A DNA stretch of 64,000 nt from positions 1 to 64,000 of the forward strand of contig NZ_LAJC01000024.1 in assembly GCF_000981225.1 (NCBI RefSeq), in the 5' to 3' direction. The translations under genes were made by a program, and so were the position numbers. Shown piece by piece: positions 61,749 through 64,000 of the stretch. The notes beneath the pieces are model-generated. The model did no database searches. It had not been told where the DNA came from and saw only the letters and a list, made by a program, of their open reading frames with translations. How positions within the stretch are numbered: position 1 is the first letter of the stretch; each line of letters opens with the position of its first letter. Origin of the DNA: Allosalinactinospora lopnorensis. GTDB taxonomy: Bacteria > Actinomycetota > Actinomycetes > Streptosporangiales > Streptosporangiaceae.

Positions 61749-64000
61749 CTACAGGCCCTTGTCCAGACCCGCGCGGCGCAGGGCGTCGGCCATGCTGCCG
61801 CCCGGTTCGCCGCGATCCTTGCTCGGGCGGCCGTTTCCGCGCTTGCCCTTACCGCCGCGGCCTTTGCCGGAGGAGTCGCGCTGGCGGTCGCGCCCGCCGC
61901 CCTCGACCTCGTCGTCCAGCCGCATGGTGAGCGATATGCGCTTGCGCGCGGTGTCGATGTCGAGCACCTTCACCCGCACGATGTCGCCCGGCTTCACGAC
62001 GTCCCGCGGGTCGTCGACGAAACTCTTCGACATCGCCGAGACGTGCACGAGCCCGTCCTGGTGCACACCGATGTCGACGAAGGCGCCGAAGGCCGCCACG
62101 TTGCTGATGACCCCCTCCAGGAGCATGCCGCGTTCCAGATCGTCGAGGGTCTCCACGCCCTCCTTGAACGACGCGGTGCTGAACGCCGGGCGCGGGTCGC
62201 GGCCGGGTTTCTCCAGTTCCTTGAGGATGTCGGTGACCGTGGGCAGCCCGAAGGCGTCGTCGACGAAGTCGGCGGGCCGCAGTGTCCCCAACAGCGAGGC
62301 GTTGCCGATCAGCGCGTTGATGTCGCAGTCGGCCGAGCCGAGGATCCGGCGCACCACGGGGTACGCCTCGGGGTGCACGCTGGAGGAGTCCAGCGGGTCT
62401 TCGCCTCCGGCGATCCGCAGGAAGCCGGCGCACTGCTCGAACGCCTTGGGGCCGAGCCGCGACACCTCCTTGAGAGCGGTACGGGAGCGGAACGGGCCGC
62501 GGGCATCGCGGTGGTCGACGATGTTCTGCGCGATCCCGGAGCTGATACCGGAGACCCGCGTCAGCAGCGGAACCGAGGCGGTGTTGACGTCGACACCGAC
62601 GGCGTTGACGCAGTCCTCGACCACGCTGTCGAGGGAGCGGGACAGCTTGGTCTCGGAGAGATCGTGCTGGTACTGGCCCACGCCGATGGACTTCGGGTCG
62701 ATCTTGACGAGCTCGGCGAGAGGGTCCTGCAGGCGGCGGGCGATGGAGGCGGCGCCGCGCAGCGACACGTCCAGGTCGGGCAGCTCCTTGGAGGCGTAGG
62801 CCGAGGCGGAGTAGACCGAGGCGCCGGCCTCGCTCACCATGACCTTGGTCAGCTTGAGCTCGGGGTGCCGTTTGATCAGGTCCGCGGCGAGTCTGTCGGT
62901 CTCGCGTGAGGCGGTTCCGTTGCCGATCGCGACCAGTTCGACCGCGTGTTCGCGCGCGAGGCGCGCGAGGGTGGCGACGGCGTCGTCCCAGCGGCGCTGG
63001 GGCGCGTGCGGGTAGATGGTGTCGGTGGCCACCACCTTGCCGGTGGCGTCGGCCACGGCGACCTTTACGCCGGTGCGCAGCCCGGGGTCCAGGCCGATGG
63101 TCGGGCGGCTCCCGGCGGGGGCGGCCAGGAGCAGGTCGCGTAGGTTGCCGGCGAACACCTGCACACCGTCGTCCTCGGCGGCCTGCCACAACCGCATGCG
63201 CAGGTCGATGTCGAGACGGACGGAGACGCGGGTGCGCCAGGCCCAGCGCACCGTGTCGAGCAGCCAGGTGTCGGCGGGGCGGCCGCGGTTCGTGAGGCCG
63301 AAGTGCGCGGCGATGGCGCGCTCGTAGCTGTTCGGACCGGTCTGCGCGGTCTCGTCGGCCGGGGGTTCCTCCGGCTCCAGCGTGAGGCTGAGCACCTCCT
63401 CCTTCTCACCGCGGAACAGAGCCAGGATCCGGTGTGAGGGCAGGCGGGTGAACGACTCGGCGTAGCCGAAGTAGTCGGCGAACTTTGCGCCGGACTCCTC
63501 CTTGCCCTCGCGCACCTGCGACGTCAGCCGGCCGCGTGACCACATCCGCTCGCGCAGCGTCCCGATGAGATCGGCATCCTCGGTGATCCGCTCCACCAGG
63601 ATGGCGCGGGCCCCTTCCAACGCGGCCGCCGCGTCGGCCACACCCCGGTCCGCGTCGACGTATTCAGCGGCCGCGGCGTGCGGATCCTGCTCCGGGCCGG
63701 TGAAGAGCAGGTCGGCCAGCGGTTCGAGCCCGGCCTCCCGTGCGATCTGGGCTTTGGTGCGCCGCTTCGGCTTGTAGGGGAGGTAGATGTCCTCGAGCCG
63801 GGCCTTGGAGTCGGCTTCGTTGATCCGGGCTTCGAGCGCGTCGTCGAGCTTGCCCTGGGCGCGGATCGACTCCAGGATCACGGCCCGCCGCTCCTCGAGC
63901 TCCCGCAGGTAGCGCAGGCGCTCCTCAAGGGTGCGCAGTTGCACGTCGTCGAGGGCGCCGGTCGCCTCCTTGCGGTAGCGGGCGACGAACGGGACGGTGG
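61749..64000 (-). CDS. tex: Tex family RNA-binding transcription accessory protein (5' end outside window)
   Basis: The frame is open to the right edge and lacks only the first part of Tex. Seen in order are the N-terminal helical region ([30 protein letters not shown]), the YqgF-like nuclease fold ([33 protein letters not shown]), the HhH pair ([30 protein letters not shown]), and the C-terminal S1 domain ([26 protein letters not shown]). The Lys/Gly/Arg-rich tail ([14 protein letters not shown]) probably binds nucleic acid. It acts in transcription and RNA turnover. Confidence 0.95.
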   Translation of the reverse strand, partial: TVPFVARYRKEATGALDDVQLRTLEERLRYLRELEERRAVILESIRAQGKLDDALEARINEADSKARLEDIYLPYKPKRRTKAQIAREAGLEPLADLLFTGPEQDPHAAAAEYVDADRGVADAAAALEGARAILVERITEDADLIGTLRERMWSRGRLTSQVREGKEESGAKFADYFGYAESFTRLPSHRILALFRGEKEEVLSLTLEPEEPPADETAQTGPNSYERAIAAHFGLTNRGRPADTWLLDTVRWAWRTRVSVRLDIDLRMRLWQAAEDDGVQVFAGNLRDLLLAAPAGSRPTIGLDPGLRTGVKVAVADATGKVVATDTIYPHAPQRRWDDAVATLARLAREHAVELVAIGNGTASRETDRLAADLIKRHPELKLTKVMVSEAGASVYSASAYASKELPDLDVSLRGAASIARRLQDPLAELVKIDPKSIGVGQYQHDLSETKLSRSLDSVVEDCVNAVGVDVNTASVPLLTRVSGISSGIAQNIVDHRDARGPFRSRTALKEVSRLGPKAFEQCAGFLRIAGGEDPLDSSSVHPEAYPVVRRILGSADCDINALIGNASLLGTLRPADFVDDAFGLPTVTDILKELEKPGRDPRPAFSTASFKEGVETLDDLERGMLLEGVISNVAAFGAFVDIGVHQDGLVHVSAMSKSFVDDPRDVVKPGDIVRVKVLDIDTARKRISLTMRLDDEVEGGGRDRQRDSSGKGRGGKGKRGNGRPSKDRGEPGGSMADALRRAGLDKGL

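Overview
The window is 64 kb of very GC-rich actinobacterial chromosome. Four things support this. There are DUF397 proteins paired with XRE/DUF5753 regulators, GTG and TTG starts behind GGAGG-type ribosome binding sites, a Fur-catalase-peroxidase pair, and a LysR/class A beta-lactamase locus laid out like blaL-blaA-blaB of Streptomyces cacaoi. A member of Streptosporangiales or Streptomycetales, perhaps Nocardiopsaceae, would fit, but the family is only inferred. I see no rRNA, insertion sequence, CRISPR array or prophage. One tRNA gene (Val, anticodon UAC) is present.

Layout. 0-3.8 kb: purine breakdown (xanthine dehydrogenase-type enzyme, TetR regulator with twin palindromes, adenine deaminase). 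3.8-6.2 kb: an aromatic-ring FAD hydroxylase behind a MarR regulator that contains two nearly identical winged-helix domains. 6.6-11.3 kb: acyltransferase, CoA-binding protein, SDR, a secreted I36-type inhibitor, an unknown protein and a gene remnant. 11.5-18.8 kb: an unfamiliar catabolic cluster (creatininase-like, class II aldolase, Tm-1-like/UPF0261, zinc alcohol dehydrogenase, LacI), divergent from an NRAMP-fold transporter. 19.0-22.3 kb: a NACHT NTPase with a compositionally distinct leucine-rich C-terminus. 22.3-26.7 kb and 47.6-51.9 kb: two paralogous toxin loci. 26.8-35.7 kb: beta-lactamase locus, PI-PLC, a lipoprotein and an ECF sigma factor. 35.9-38.6 kb: fur-katG. 38.7-47.4 kb: mostly housekeeping and oxidoreductase genes, with a degraded ECF41/carboxymuconolactone decarboxylase remnant and the tRNA. 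52.1-58.1 kb: 5-oxoprolinase, a second NRAMP-fold transporter and a GntR regulator. 58.3-64 kb: phosphatase, small membrane proteins, PlsC-like acyltransferase and Tex (cut by the right edge).

The most interesting system is the pair of toxin loci. Each encodes a small multi-pass membrane protein. Next comes a large protein that begins with a perfect Flp/Tad prepilin-peptidase motif (RG, then A-x-x-I-E-Y and a hydrophobic helix). It continues through an acidic linker, a shared pretoxin segment and a Hint self-cleaving domain ending in VHN, and finishes with a variable C-terminal toxin. A candidate immunity gene follows. The two C-termini are unrelated: one is nuclease-like and the other a zinc-dependent nucleotide deaminase with a SUKH immunity partner. 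Both loci adjoin an XRE/DUF5753-DUF397 pair. This reads as a pilin-like, self-releasing polymorphic toxin family.

At least six genes in the window are broken by what looks like one missing base, usually in or next to a short G or C run (xanthine dehydrogenase, ATPase, methyltransferase, zinc ribbon, 5-oxoprolinase, a small membrane protein). All shifts go the same way. Sequence or assembly error is therefore a likelier cause than gene decay, and these genes should be read as probably intact in the organism.
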